NCBI GenBank assembly: GCA_965235075.1
Contig: OZ249404.1
Span: 744,001-808,000 of the forward strand
Origin: Fontibacterium medardense
GTDB taxonomy: Bacteria; Pseudomonadota; Alphaproteobacteria; Pelagibacterales; Pelagibacteraceae
DNA length: 64,000 nt
Reading direction: 5' to 3'
A model generated the notes under the pieces. That model was not told the origin of the DNA. It searched no databases and worked only from the letters and a program-made list of their open reading frames with translations. The number at the start of each line of letters is the position of its first letter. Within the stretch, counting starts at the first letter, position 1. Of this stretch, positions 1-8,631 are shown in pieces. The translations under genes were made by a program, and so were the position numbers.

Positions 1-900
1 TTTTACTTTGGATGGTTTATAAATTCCATTTTTCAAAAATTTATATAAAAGATCATTTTCATTTGTTGCGATAATTAATTTAGATATAGGCAAGCCCATT
101 TTGTAAGCAATGTATCCAGCATAAATATCTCCAAAATTCCCTGTTGGAACTGAGAAGACGCTTTTTTTATTTTTGTCAGATAATCGAAAATGAGAATAAA
201 AATAATAAACTATCTGAACAACTATTCTTGCCCAATTGATTGAGTTAACTCCTGACATGTTTATAGATCTTCTAAAGTGACGGTCATTGAACATTGATTT
301 TACTAATGTTTGACAATCATCAAATGACCCCTTAACCGCAACATTAAACACATTTTTTGAATTTACTGTAGTCATTAGCTTTCTCTGCGTAATAGAAATT
401 TTTCCTCTTGGATGTAAAACAAAAATTCTTAAATTTTTTTTATTTTTTACGGCATCAATGGCTGCGGCCCCAGTATCCCCAGATGTTGCTGTAACTAGAT
501 TAATTTTATTTTTACTTTTTGAAAGAACAGTTTCGTACATATTGCCTATCACTTGCATTGCAATATCTTTAAAAGCTAAAGTTGGGCCGTGATATAATTC
601 TACTAAATTAAATTTTTTTACTCTTGAAAATTTTATTACATTATTACTATCAAATTTATTATAAGAATTTTTTATAATTTTTTTTAACTCGTTTTTTGAA
701 AAGGCATTACCTGTATAAATCTTTATAATTTCGTAAGCTAAATCATTATAATTTAATTTTGATAATCTTTTCAAAGTAATCTTAGATAAACGAGGAATCT
801 TTTTTGGAATGTACAGACCGCCATCATGCGCAAGTCCATTTAAAAAAGTATCAATAAAATTATAAGTTTTTTTATTATCCCTAGTGCTGATGTATTTCAT
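1..900 (-). CDS. thrC: Threonine synthase (3' end outside window)
   Basis: PLP enzyme converting O-phosphohomoserine to threonine, the last step of threonine synthesis in the cytosol. About 300 N-terminal residues are present; the C-terminus lies beyond position 1. The start is MKYISTRDNKK, followed by the family's N-terminal motif AHDGGLYVPKKIPRL and the PLP-lysine region HGPTLAFKDIAMQ. Later come TATSGDTGAAA (phosphate binding) and SVPTGNFGDIYAGY, all typical of the long proteobacterial ThrC. Its ATG (898-900) shares one base with the TAA of the SURF1 gene (TAATG), so it is probably the last member of the cytochrome oxidase operon by translational coupling. The function is unrelated to respiration; the linkage looks like genome compaction. 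Confidence 0.93.
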   Translation of the reverse strand, partial: MKYISTRDNKKTYNFIDTFLNGLAHDGGLYIPKKIPRLSKITLKRLSKLNYNDLAYEIIKIYTGNAFSKNELKKIIKNSYNKFDSNNVIKFSRVKKFNLVELYHGPTLAFKDIAMQVIGNMYETVLSKSKNKINLVTATSGDTGAAAIDAVKNKKNLRIFVLHPRGKISITQRKLMTTVNSKNVFNVAVKGSFDDCQTLVKSMFNDRHFRRSINMSGVNSINWARIVVQIVYYFYSHFRLSDKNKKSVFSVPTGNFGDIYAGYIAYKMGLPISKLIIATNENDLLYKFLKNGIYKPSKVK

Positions 901-1550
901 TAAGCTTTCTTCCTATAATATAAAAAAAAAATTATAGTAAACAATGCTAACCCATACCATGTTATAGCATATTGCAAATGATTATTTGATAAACGAACTT
1001 CATAGCCATTAGGAATAATATCTTTGTTTGCCGTTGAAGTTTGAATAATTAATAATGGATAAATATTCTTATTTAAATATTTTTTCAAATTATCAATCTC
1101 AATTGAATATAAAAAATCTTCTTTAGTATTATTATTGGGAGTAAATAAACTTTTTTCCCTTAATTTTTTTGTATAGCCTTCAATAATGTCATCATTAAAC
1201 GATGTATTTTTTATTAAATTAATCTTATCTTTTCTAATCCAACCTTTGTCTACTAAGACAACTAATGAACTATTGATTTCATAAGGAACTATAACTTTGA
1301 AACCGATCTCTCCTTTGTTTAGATGATATAAAAATATTTTTGATTTTAAATATTTTTTCTTAAATAAAACTTTTGTATATTCTTTATCTATATCTGCATT
1401 AAAATTAATTGAATTTTTTTTTAGATTACTTTCTAAATCAGAAATTAAATTATTTTTTGAGTGTAATCTAAAAACTTGCCATGTTCCTAATGAGAGAACA
1501 ATAAATATAAAAAATATAAAAAATATATCTAAAGATTTAATTTTAAACAA
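900..1550 (-). CDS. SURF1 family cytochrome oxidase biogenesis protein
   Basis: Membrane factor for assembly of aa3-type cytochrome c oxidase, thought to help heme a insertion into subunit I. 216 residues with the SURF1 plan: an N-terminal membrane helix (residues about 8-24, followed by GTWQVFRLHSKN), a periplasmic domain with LVDKGWIRKD, and a C-terminal helix preceded by NNHLQYAITWYGLA, the family signature (NxHLxYAxTWF). It follows ctaE with almost no spacer and overlaps thrC by one base. The first codon in frame is TTG (1548-1550); there is no ATG near the N-terminus, and the upstream in-frame codons run straight into a stop, so a TTG (or ATT) start is needed. Confidence 0.9.
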   Translation of the reverse strand: MFKIKSLDIFFIFFIFIVLSLGTWQVFRLHSKNNLISDLESNLKKNSINFNADIDKEYTKVLFKKKYLKSKIFLYHLNKGEIGFKVIVPYEINSSLVVLVDKGWIRKDKINLIKNTSFNDDIIEGYTKKLREKSLFTPNNNTKEDFLYSIEIDNLKKYLNKNIYPLLIIQTSTANKDIIPNGYEVRLSNNHLQYAITWYGLALFTIIFFLYYRKKA

Positions 1551-1559
1551 AATACTCTA

Positions 1560-2354
1560 TTAACTTCCCCAAATATATATTGAAGCAAATAAGAACAGCC
1601 AAACTACATCAACAAAATGCCAATACCACGCCGCAGCCTCAAATCCGAAATGATGATCAGGCTTATAATGCCCAGCTTTTGCTCTAAAGTAGCAAACTGC
1701 TAAAAAGATTGTTCCAACAAGTACGTGAAAGCCATGAAAACCTGTGGCCATATAAAAAGTTGCTCCATAAATACCTGTGCTAATTTTAAAATCAGCAGCA
1801 GCATATTCGTAAGCTTGAAAACAAGTGAAAATAACGCCAAGAATTACTGTTAATAACAATCCATTTAATAATCCTTTTCGATCATTTTCTAACAGAGAGT
1901 GGTGTGCCCAAGTCACGGTTGTTCCTGACAAAAGTAGAATTAAAGTATTTATTAAAGGTATGTGCCAAGGATCTAAAGTCTGTATGCCTTTTGGCGGCCA
2001 AACACCTCCTATAACAGCATCTGGGAAAAGGCTTGAGTCAAAGTAAGCCCAAAACCAAGCAACAAAAAACATTACTTCCGATATTATAAATAGCGTCATT
2101 CCATATCTAAGACCGATTTGAACAACTGGTGTGTGATCGCCTTTATGCTCTCCTTCAATAACAACGTCTCTAAACCACATAAACATAGAATAAAGAGTTA
2201 AAACCAATCCAAGTAATAAAAGCCAAAAAGATTTAGCATGCATATAATACACCGCACCAAACGCTAAAATCATTGCTGAAAAAGAAATAGTGATCGGCCA
2301 AATACTTGGATCTACCAGGTGATAATCATGTCCTTTTTTATGACTGTCTGACAT
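1560..2354 (-). CDS. ctaE: Cytochrome c oxidase subunit III
   Basis: Core membrane subunit of the aa3-type terminal oxidase, structural and needed for stable turnover and proton entry. 264 residues with the seven-helix pattern. Motifs seen are SEVMFFVAWFWAYF, WPPKGIQTLDPWHIPLINT, THHS-like TWAHHSLL, the GATFYMATGFHGFHV segment and the C-terminal YWHFVDVVWLFLF. The length matches alphaproteobacterial CoxC. Its ATG (2352-2354) overlaps the ctaG stop by one base (TAATG). It belongs to the co-directional ctaC-ctaD-ctaB-coxF-ctaG-ctaE-surf1 run. Confidence 0.97.
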   Translation of the reverse strand: MSDSHKKGHDYHLVDPSIWPITISFSAMILAFGAVYYMHAKSFWLLLLGLVLTLYSMFMWFRDVVIEGEHKGDHTPVVQIGLRYGMTLFIISEVMFFVAWFWAYFDSSLFPDAVIGGVWPPKGIQTLDPWHIPLINTLILLLSGTTVTWAHHSLLENDRKGLLNGLLLTVILGVIFTCFQAYEYAAADFKISTGIYGATFYMATGFHGFHVLVGTIFLAVCYFRAKAGHYKPDHHFGFEAAAWYWHFVDVVWLFLFASIYIWGS

Positions 2355-2902
2355 TAATTTTTTTCCTTCTTAAAATTAGCTACATCAAAAAAAGTATAAG
2401 ATAAAGTAATATCCTTTATTTCCTTTGTAGATAAATCATCTACTATTTTTGGATCAATAAAATATGCCATTTCAAACACCATTGTTTCCTTAGCTTTTAA
2501 AGTTTGCTGCTCAAAACAAAAACAGCTAATTTTGTTAAAATATTTCCCAGCGGAATCAGGTGTAACATTAAATGTTGAAACAGCTGTTGATGTTTCGTTT
2601 CCTAAATTTTTTACTATAAATTTATTAGTTGAGACTTGGCCTGGATTAATATCTATTTTTATTTTTTCTACTTTAAAATCCCAAAACAAACCTTTTGCAA
2701 CGTTAGTATCAAATCTAGTTGTAACATTATGATTTATAACAACATTTGGGGCTTGTTTAGCAACTTTCGTTGTTCCTCCAAATCCAGTTACTTTGCAAAA
2801 TAATTCATAAAGTGGAACTGAAGCATAAGACAATCCGAGCATCACAAAAAATATAACAACTAAATAGATAGGATTAATTTTATTTTTAGTTTGTGAGCTC
2901 AT
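2354..2902 (-). CDS. ctaG: Cytochrome c oxidase assembly protein, Cox11/CtaG type
   Basis: Copper chaperone that delivers Cu to the CuB site of subunit I from the periplasmic face. 182 residues: a short cytosolic N-terminus, one membrane helix (about residues 10-28) and a periplasmic immunoglobulin-like domain. The copper-binding CFCF motif is visible in ISCFCFEQQTL, and PLYELFCKVTGFGG near the N-terminus is a Cox11 hallmark. The ATG (2900-2902) overlaps the TGA of the upstream mini-gene in an ATGA junction, so translation is probably coupled. Neighbours are the oxidase subunits it matures. Confidence 0.96.
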   Translation of the reverse strand: MSSQTKNKINPIYLVVIFFVMLGLSYASVPLYELFCKVTGFGGTTKVAKQAPNVVINHNVTTRFDTNVAKGLFWDFKVEKIKIDINPGQVSTNKFIVKNLGNETSTAVSTFNVTPDSAGKYFNKISCFCFEQQTLKAKETMVFEMAYFIDPKIVDDLSTKEIKDITLSYTFFDVANFKKEKN

Positions 2903-3006
2903 AAAGGTCTAACAAATATTCCGTTTCCTATATTTAAAATTGTAAATACAAAAAAGAATATTACTAATAAAATTAATAGAATTGCTGTGATATAATTTTT
3001 TTTCAT
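2899..3006 (-). CDS. CoxF-like small membrane protein of the oxidase operon
   Basis: 35 residues starting MKKNYITAILL, one hydrophobic helix (about residues 5-24) and a C-terminus NIGNGIFVRPL. It starts with ATG at 3004-3006, overlapping the ctaB stop by one base, and ends in an ATGA overlap with ctaG. In many alphaproteobacteria a short gene called coxF sits exactly between ctaB and ctaG and encodes a one-helix protein ending in a G..V..RPL-like tail; position, size, topology and the RPL end agree here. The role of CoxF is poorly known; participation in oxidase assembly is inferred from context. It is short enough to be missed by standard gene callers. Confidence 0.8.
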   Translation of the reverse strand: MKKNYITAILLILLVIFFFVFTILNIGNGIFVRPL

Positions 3007-3923
3007 TAAAAAAATTTAATAAAACTTTCAATTAACAATAAAGTAAAAATCAAAAATAAATATAAAATAGAAAAAGCAAATATTTTTTTTGAAAATTTTC
3101 CAGTATCTTTTTTGTTGTTAGCATTTAATAATTTAAATGTTAAAAAAATATAAAACATACCTAAAATAATAGTTGGCACTAAATAAACTAAACCAGCAAA
3201 ATTAAAATAAAAAGGAAGTATGGTTATAGGAAACAATATAAGTGCATAAGCAAAAATATTTTTCTTAGTAAAATCTACGCCTGACACTACTGGCATCATT
3301 GGAATTTTAGCTTTTTTATAATCCTCTGATTTGTATAGAGATAATGACCAAAAATGAGATGGAGTCCAAAAAAATATAATTAAAAATAAAATTATTGGCT
3401 CAATCGATAAACTATTATTGGCAATAGCCCAACCTATAACTGGTGGAAATGCTCCTGCCGCTCCTCCTATTACTATATTCTGTACGCTTCTTCTCTTTAG
3501 CCAAATTGTATAAACAAAAATATAAAAACCGATAGTAATAGCTAGTATTAAAGCTGATAGAATGTTTGAAACAAAATACAATCCAACAATAGAGATTATG
3601 CTTAAAAAAACTCCAAAATATAATGCCTGTGTGTTTGAAATTTTGCCAAGTGGAATAGGTCTTAAGCATGTGCGAGACATCACAGCATCAATTTCTGAAT
3701 CGTACCACATATTAAGTGCTCCGGCCGCGCCTGCACCTAATGCTACAAAAAATAATGCTACAGCTGATGTTAAAAAATCTACCTGCTTATTTGAAATAAT
3801 TAAGCCTACAAGAGCAGTAAAAACCACGAGAGACATAACTCTTGGTTTCATTAAATTATAAAAATTTTTAAGAACTAAAATATTTTTACTTTTTTGATAA
3901 TTAGCAAATGTGGTTTTGTACAC
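3006..3923 (-). CDS. ctaB: Protoheme IX farnesyltransferase (heme O synthase)
   Basis: Membrane prenyltransferase that attaches farnesyl to heme b to make heme o, precursor of the heme a used by the neighbouring oxidase. 305 residues, UbiA superfamily, multiple membrane helices. It has the first Asp-rich motif NMWYDSEIDAVMSRT with RPIPLGKIS, and the second region DYKKAKIPMMPVVSG. TPSHFWSLSLY is typical of CtaB and separates it from other UbiA proteins. The start is GTG (3921-3923); no better ATG is present. It is followed by a one-base overlap with the coxF-like gene and preceded by a 9-nt gap after ctaD. Confidence 0.96.
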   Translation of the reverse strand: MYKTTFANYQKSKNILVLKNFYNLMKPRVMSLVVFTALVGLIISNKQVDFLTSAVALFFVALGAGAAGALNMWYDSEIDAVMSRTCLRPIPLGKISNTQALYFGVFLSIISIVGLYFVSNILSALILAITIGFYIFVYTIWLKRRSVQNIVIGGAAGAFPPVIGWAIANNSLSIEPIILFLIIFFWTPSHFWSLSLYKSEDYKKAKIPMMPVVSGVDFTKKNIFAYALILFPITILPFYFNFAGLVYLVPTIILGMFYIFLTFKLLNANNKKDTGKFSKKIFAFSILYLFLIFTLLLIESFIKFF

Positions 3924-3932
3924 TTTATTTAA

Positions 3933-5531
3933 TTATTTAATTTTAGGCAGTTCATTAAACTGATGGAATGGAGGTGGTGAGCTTAAAGTCCATTCTAACG
4001 TAGTCGCTCCTTCTCCCCATTGATTATCAGGAACTCTTTTTCCTCTAATAAATGCATGCGCAACTAATACTAAAAAGATTAAAACTCCAAACGCAGAAAT
4101 ATAAGAACCAATAGAGGAAACATAATTCCATCCGGCATAAGCATCTGGATAGTCAGCATATCGTCGAGGCATTCCTGCTAATCCTAAAAAATGTTGTGGG
4201 AAAAAAATTAAATTTACACCTACAAATGTTATCCAAAAATGTATTTTTCCTAAAATTTCTGAATATTCATATCCAAACATTTTACCAAACCAATAATAAA
4301 ATCCTGCGAATATCGAAAATACCGCTCCCAGTGAAAGCACATAATGAAAATGAGCTACAACATAATAAGTGTCGTGAAATGATGTATCAACTCCGGCATT
4401 TGCAAGAACAACTCCTGTAACGCCCCCAACTGTAAATAAAAATATAAAACCAATAGCCCAAAGCATTGGTGTTTTAAGAGTTATAGAGCCTCCCCACATT
4501 GTTGCAATCCATGAAAACACTTTAATGCCTGTAGGCACTGCAATAATCATAGTTGCAAAAACAAAATATGCTTTTGTATCTACGCCTAGACCGACTGTGT
4601 ACATGTGGTGAGCCCAAACAACAAAACCTACTACTCCAATAGATACCATTGCATAAGCCATCCCAAGATATCCAAAAATAGGTTTTTTTGAAAAAGTTGA
4701 AATAATGTGACTAATGATACCAAAGCCCGGAAGGATCATAATGTAAACTTCTGGATGTCCAAAGAACCAAAATAAATGTTGAAATAAAACTGGGTCTCCA
4801 CCTCCTTTAGGTTCAAAAAAAGCTGTTCCAAAATTTCTGTCCGTCAACAACATCGTGATCGCACCGGCAAGAACCGGTAAAGATAACAATAATAAAAATG
4901 CTGTTACTAAAACCGACCATGCAAAAAGAGGCATTTTATGCATCGTCATTCCTGGAGCTCTCATGTTAAAAATTGTTGTTATAAAATTAATAGCACCAAG
5001 AATTGATGAAGCTCCAGCAATGTGCAAACTTAATATTGCAAGATCCATTGCAGGTCCTGGTTGTCCAGCTTTTGAGGATAATGGGGGGTATATCGTCCAA
5101 CCACCACCTACTCCTAAACCGCCAGGAGGACCTTCAACAAAAATGGAAGCAATCAATAAAATAAAAGCTGCAGGCAGCAACCAAAAAGAAACATTATTCA
5201 TTCTAGGAAATGCCATATCAGGAGCACCAATCATTAAAGGAACAAACCAATTTCCAAAACCACCTATCATTGCCGGCATGACCATAAAGAAAATCATTAT
5301 CAAACCGTGACCTGTAACAAGAACGTTGTATAGATGGTAATCACCTTTTAAAATTCCATCTCCTGGATACATAAGTTCCATTCTCATCAGAATAGAAAAA
5401 ATTGTTCCAATAATTCCTGCTACAATTGCAAAAATTAAATACAAAGTTCCTATGTCTTTGTGATTTGTCGAAAACAACCATCTTGTCCAAAAACTTGGAT
5501 AATGAGAATGATCAGAACTTGTATTGGCCAT
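3933..5531 (-). CDS. ctaD: Cytochrome c oxidase subunit I
   Basis: Catalytic subunit of the aa3-type oxidase, carrying heme a and the heme a3-CuB centre that reduces O2 and pumps protons. 532 residues with 12 expected helices. Diagnostic motifs are HPEVYIMILPGFG (CuB histidine with the cross-linked Tyr), WAHHMYTVG (two more CuB histidines), THDTYYVVAHFHYVLSLG-type SFHDTYYVVAHFHYVL (heme ligands) and MVMPAMIGGFGNWFVP. Start ATG at 5529-5531, directly after the ctaC stop. The N-terminal stretch SFWTRWLFSTNHKDIG is standard. Confidence 0.98.
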   Translation of the reverse strand: MANTSSDHSHYPSFWTRWLFSTNHKDIGTLYLIFAIVAGIIGTIFSILMRMELMYPGDGILKGDYHLYNVLVTGHGLIMIFFMVMPAMIGGFGNWFVPLMIGAPDMAFPRMNNVSFWLLPAAFILLIASIFVEGPPGGLGVGGGWTIYPPLSSKAGQPGPAMDLAILSLHIAGASSILGAINFITTIFNMRAPGMTMHKMPLFAWSVLVTAFLLLLSLPVLAGAITMLLTDRNFGTAFFEPKGGGDPVLFQHLFWFFGHPEVYIMILPGFGIISHIISTFSKKPIFGYLGMAYAMVSIGVVGFVVWAHHMYTVGLGVDTKAYFVFATMIIAVPTGIKVFSWIATMWGGSITLKTPMLWAIGFIFLFTVGGVTGVVLANAGVDTSFHDTYYVVAHFHYVLSLGAVFSIFAGFYYWFGKMFGYEYSEILGKIHFWITFVGVNLIFFPQHFLGLAGMPRRYADYPDAYAGWNYVSSIGSYISAFGVLIFLVLVAHAFIRGKRVPDNQWGEGATTLEWTLSSPPPFHQFNELPKIK

Positions 5532-6362
5532 TTATTTTTTCTCCTTTATTAAATTTTCTGCAACAACATTGTTTTCAGGGTATTTTGCAAACTTTGCTTT
5601 AGCTTCCTTAAGCCAATCATTATATTGCTTTTCTGAAACTACTCTTATTGTGATTGGCATAAATGCATGTCTAGACCCGCATAACTCTGAACACTGTCCA
5701 TAATACACACCTTCTTTTTCAGCTTTAAACCAAGTTTCATTAATTCTTCCTGGAACAGCATCTCTTTTAACTCCAAAAGATGGAACTGCCCAAGAATGTA
5801 ATACGTCGTTGGCTGTAATTAAAACTTTAACAACTTTTTTAACTGGAACAACAACATGATTGTCAGTTTCTAAAAGTCTTGGTTGATTTGGTTTTAAATT
5901 TTTTGTCTCAACCATATTAGCATCAAATGCAATATTTTGATCTGGGTATTCATAACCCCAATACCACTGATAACCTATAGCTTTGATAGTAACGTCAGCC
6001 TTTGGAATAACATCTTGTTTGTAAAGCAATCTAAATGATGGAACTGCTATAACTATTAAAATTAAACAAGGAATAACTGTCCATAAAATCTCTATGAAAG
6101 TATTGTGTGATGTTTTTGAGGGTATTGGATTTTTTGAAGCTCTAAATCGTATAGCTGAATACAAAAGTAAAAAAAGCACAAAAATACAAATTGCGACTAT
6201 AATTGGAAGTAAAATGCGGTCATGTAAATGAACAATGTCGTCCATAACAGAAGTTACTGATTCACCATAACCCATTTGCCAATTGCTTCCTGCAAATGAC
6301 ATGTTTGGAGAGATAAAAAGCACTAAAGATAAATAAAATTTATTAAGTAATTTTTTTGTCAT
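5532..6362 (-). CDS. ctaC: Cytochrome c oxidase subunit II
   Basis: Subunit II with the binuclear CuA centre that accepts electrons from cytochrome c in the periplasm. 276 residues: signal peptide (cleavage likely after SFA, about residue 24), two membrane helices (about 45-70 and 90-110) and a cupredoxin domain. The CuA ligands are visible in HSWAVPSFGVK and YYGQCSELCGSRHAFMP. KAIGYQWYWGYEYPD is the aromatic electron-entry region. It is the first gene of the minus-strand oxidase operon; the 88-nt region upstream, shared with tldD, should hold the promoter and contains a 20-nt inverted repeat. Confidence 0.97.
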   Translation of the reverse strand: MTKKLLNKFYLSLVLFISPNMSFAGSNWQMGYGESVTSVMDDIVHLHDRILLPIIVAICIFVLFLLLYSAIRFRASKNPIPSKTSHNTFIEILWTVIPCLILIVIAVPSFRLLYKQDVIPKADVTIKAIGYQWYWGYEYPDQNIAFDANMVETKNLKPNQPRLLETDNHVVVPVKKVVKVLITANDVLHSWAVPSFGVKRDAVPGRINETWFKAEKEGVYYGQCSELCGSRHAFMPITIRVVSEKQYNDWLKEAKAKFAKYPENNVVAENLIKEKK

Positions 6363-6384
6363 TTATTAAAGATATACTCTGTAA

Positions 6385-6404
6385 ATATAGTTATTAAACT
6401 ATAT
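6385..6404. promoter_or_regulatory. Perfect 8+8 inverted repeat between ctaC and tldD
   Basis: Arms ATATAGTT and AACTATAT with a 4-nt spacer ATTA lie in the 88-nt divergent gap, 23 nt upstream of the ctaC ATG. A dyad of this size in a divergent promoter region could be an operator for a dimeric regulator or part of the -10 region of ctaC. The background is very A+T-rich, so a chance palindrome is possible. No regulator is assigned. Confidence 0.35.
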
Positions 6405-6450
6405 TATTATCACAAATATATACAAAAAATTTGCGACAATTTATCTTAAA

Positions 6451-7878
6451 ATGAACCCAAATTTAAATGAGTTTTTTTCAGAAGAAAATTCAATTTCAAA
6501 AAAGTCAGCAGAAACAATAGTTAATAATACTCTTTTTAAGTGTGATGATGGTGAGTTATTCCTGGAATCTACCGTTTCAGAGTCGCTGGTATTAGATGAT
6601 GGAAAAATCAAAAATACGAGTTACGATTCTAGCAAAGGCTATGGTTTAAGATCGGTTAATAATGACATTACAACCTATTCTCATTCCAACGAACTAACAG
6701 AAGAATCTCTAAAAAAATCTGCAAAAATAATTCTAGACGCTAATAAAAATTACTCTGGAAAAATAAATTCAGGACCAAAAAAAACTAATAAATATCTATA
6801 TACAGATGTTAATCCTATCGAAGCAAAAAATTTTTCTGAAAAAATAGATCTGCTAAATAAAATTGATAAATATTTAAGATCGAAAAATTCATATGTTAAA
6901 CAAGTTTCAAGTTCAATATTTTCTGAATACCAACAAATAGAAATTATAAGACCAGACAATCAAAGTTATTCCGACAAAAGACCTCTTGTTAGATTTAACG
7001 TTTCAGTCATGGTTGAAAAAAATGGAAGAAAAGAAACGGGAAGCTATGGAACGGGTGGTAGAAAAATATTAGATGAATATATCACTGAATTAAATTGGAA
7101 AAAGGTTTGTGATATAGCCTTAAATCAAGCGTTAATTAATCTTGAAAGTGTTGATGCTCCTGCTGGCGAAATGAAAGTGGTACTAGGACCTGGTTGGCCT
7201 GGGATACTTTTGCATGAAGCGATTGGGCATGGGCTTGAAGGTGATTTTAATAGAAAAAAAACTTCAGCATTCTCAAATTTAATGGGACAAAAAATAGCTG
7301 ACGAACAAGTAACAGTTGTTGATGATGGGACAATTGAAAATAGAAGAGGATCAATCACTATTGATGATGAGGGAACCCCTACCAATAAAACTGTTTTGAT
7401 CGAAAAAGGAATATTAAAAAATTATATACAAGACAGATTAAACGCAAGATTAATGAATGTGCAGCCAACAGGAAACGGTCGAAGAGAAAGTTTTGAACAT
7501 ATGCCAATGCCTCGTATGACAAACACTTATATGCTTTCCGGTAAATATCATCCTGATGAAATAATTAAATCGGTTGATAAGGGAATTTATGCCGTTGCAT
7601 TTGGTGGTGGGCAAGTAGATATCACAAACGGTAAATTTGTTTTCTCTTGCACTGAAGCTTATGAAATTAAAAATGGAAAAATTGGTAGACCATTAAAAGG
7701 CGCAACACTAATTGGCAACGGTCCTGATGTTCTGACAAAAGTTAAAATGGTTGGTAATGATATGGAGTTAGACGCCGGTGTTGGAACATGCGGTAAAAAT
7801 GGACAATGGGTACCTGTTGGCGTTGGTCAACCGACAATTTTAATTGATGGTATTACTGTTGGTGGAACTCAAAATTAA
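6451..7878 (+). CDS. tldD: Metalloprotease TldD
   Basis: Zinc peptidase subunit that acts with TldE (PmbA) as a heterodimer to degrade unfolded or leader peptides. 475 residues, usual length. The metal site HEAIGHGLEGDF (HExxxH, first His about residue 255) is intact, and the glycine-rich C-terminus with TCGKNGQWVPVGVGQPT matches TldD. The start ATG is the first in frame after the ctaC-tldD divergent gap. Its partner pmbA is 1.6 kb downstream, separated by rsmE and ubiA. It overlaps rsmE (convergent) by 4 nt. Confidence 0.96.
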   Translation: MNPNLNEFFSEENSISKKSAETIVNNTLFKCDDGELFLESTVSESLVLDDGKIKNTSYDSSKGYGLRSVNNDITTYSHSNELTEESLKKSAKIILDANKNYSGKINSGPKKTNKYLYTDVNPIEAKNFSEKIDLLNKIDKYLRSKNSYVKQVSSSIFSEYQQIEIIRPDNQSYSDKRPLVRFNVSVMVEKNGRKETGSYGTGGRKILDEYITELNWKKVCDIALNQALINLESVDAPAGEMKVVLGPGWPGILLHEAIGHGLEGDFNRKKTSAFSNLMGQKIADEQVTVVDDGTIENRRGSITIDDEGTPTNKTVLIEKGILKNYIQDRLNARLMNVQPTGNGRRESFEHMPMPRMTNTYMLSGKYHPDEIIKSVDKGIYAVAFGGGQVDITNGKFVFSCTEAYEIKNGKIGRPLKGATLIGNGPDVLTKVKMVGNDMELDAGVGTCGKNGQWVPVGVGQPTILIDGITVGGTQN

Positions 7879-8594
7879 TTAATCTGAGAATTTAATATAG
7901 CAAGGCCTATAACCGCTGCTGTTTCTGATCTTAAAATATTCTGTCCTAAGGAAATAGGAATGCAATTACTTATGCTATTTAATAAGTCTCTTTCTTTTAA
8001 TGAAAAATCACCTTCAGGACCAACTAATAAATAAAATTCATAATTTTTATTCTTTTTAAGAACTTCTTCAATTTTTTTATTAGAGGAATTAATATCTGCA
8101 AAAAAAACTATAGAATTTTTATCAAGAGACTTGAGTTTTTTCTCTAACTTTTCAACCGAATGAATAGCTGGCAAATATAACTGATTAGATTGTTCGCAGG
8201 ATTCTTTTATGATCTTTTCTGTTCTTTGAATATTTAAATTTTTAGCAACCGATTTTTCAGAAATAACAGGGTAAAAACTTTTAATACCTACTTCTGTACA
8301 TTTTTGAATTAAATAATCTAGTTTTGAACTTTTAATTAAAGAAAATATCAAAGATATCTTTCCAGGTTTGTTTATGTTTTCAATTTTTGAAATTAATTTT
8401 ACTTTTATATTTTTTTTATCAAAGGCGATGATCTCTCCTTTAAACTCTCCATCCTTAGAGTTAAATAAAAAAAGATTATCCCCTTTTCTTAAACGCATCA
8501 CATTCGTCAAATAATGAGCATCTTCTTTTTCTAAAATTAAATCCAAATCTAGGTTTAATTTTTTATCTAAATAAATTCTTACTTTTAAAGACAT
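7875..8594 (-). CDS. rsmE: 16S rRNA (uracil1498-N3)-methyltransferase
   Basis: SPOUT-fold methyltransferase that makes m3U1498 in 16S rRNA. 239 residues with an N-terminal PUA-like domain (MRLRKGDNLFLFNSKDGEF) and a C-terminal knotted domain. AdoMet-binding motifs are LLVGPEGDFSLKERDLL and ISLGQNILRSETAAVIGLA, both diagnostic for RsmE. It sits alone on the minus strand between tldD (convergent, 4-nt overlap) and ubiA (divergent, 37-nt gap). Confidence 0.95.
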   Translation of the reverse strand: MSLKVRIYLDKKLNLDLDLILEKEDAHYLTNVMRLRKGDNLFLFNSKDGEFKGEIIAFDKKNIKVKLISKIENINKPGKISLIFSLIKSSKLDYLIQKCTEVGIKSFYPVISEKSVAKNLNIQRTEKIIKESCEQSNQLYLPAIHSVEKLEKKLKSLDKNSIVFFADINSSNKKIEEVLKKNKNYEFYLLVGPEGDFSLKERDLLNSISNCIPISLGQNILRSETAAVIGLAILNSQIN

Positions 8595-8631
8595 AACTGT
8601 TATTGTAACTAAATTATCTAATTTTTACAAA

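Noticed and set aside
4855..5310. 151-residue ORF opposite ctaD
   Set aside because: Antisense shadow of a strongly conserved membrane protein gene; no recognisable domain.
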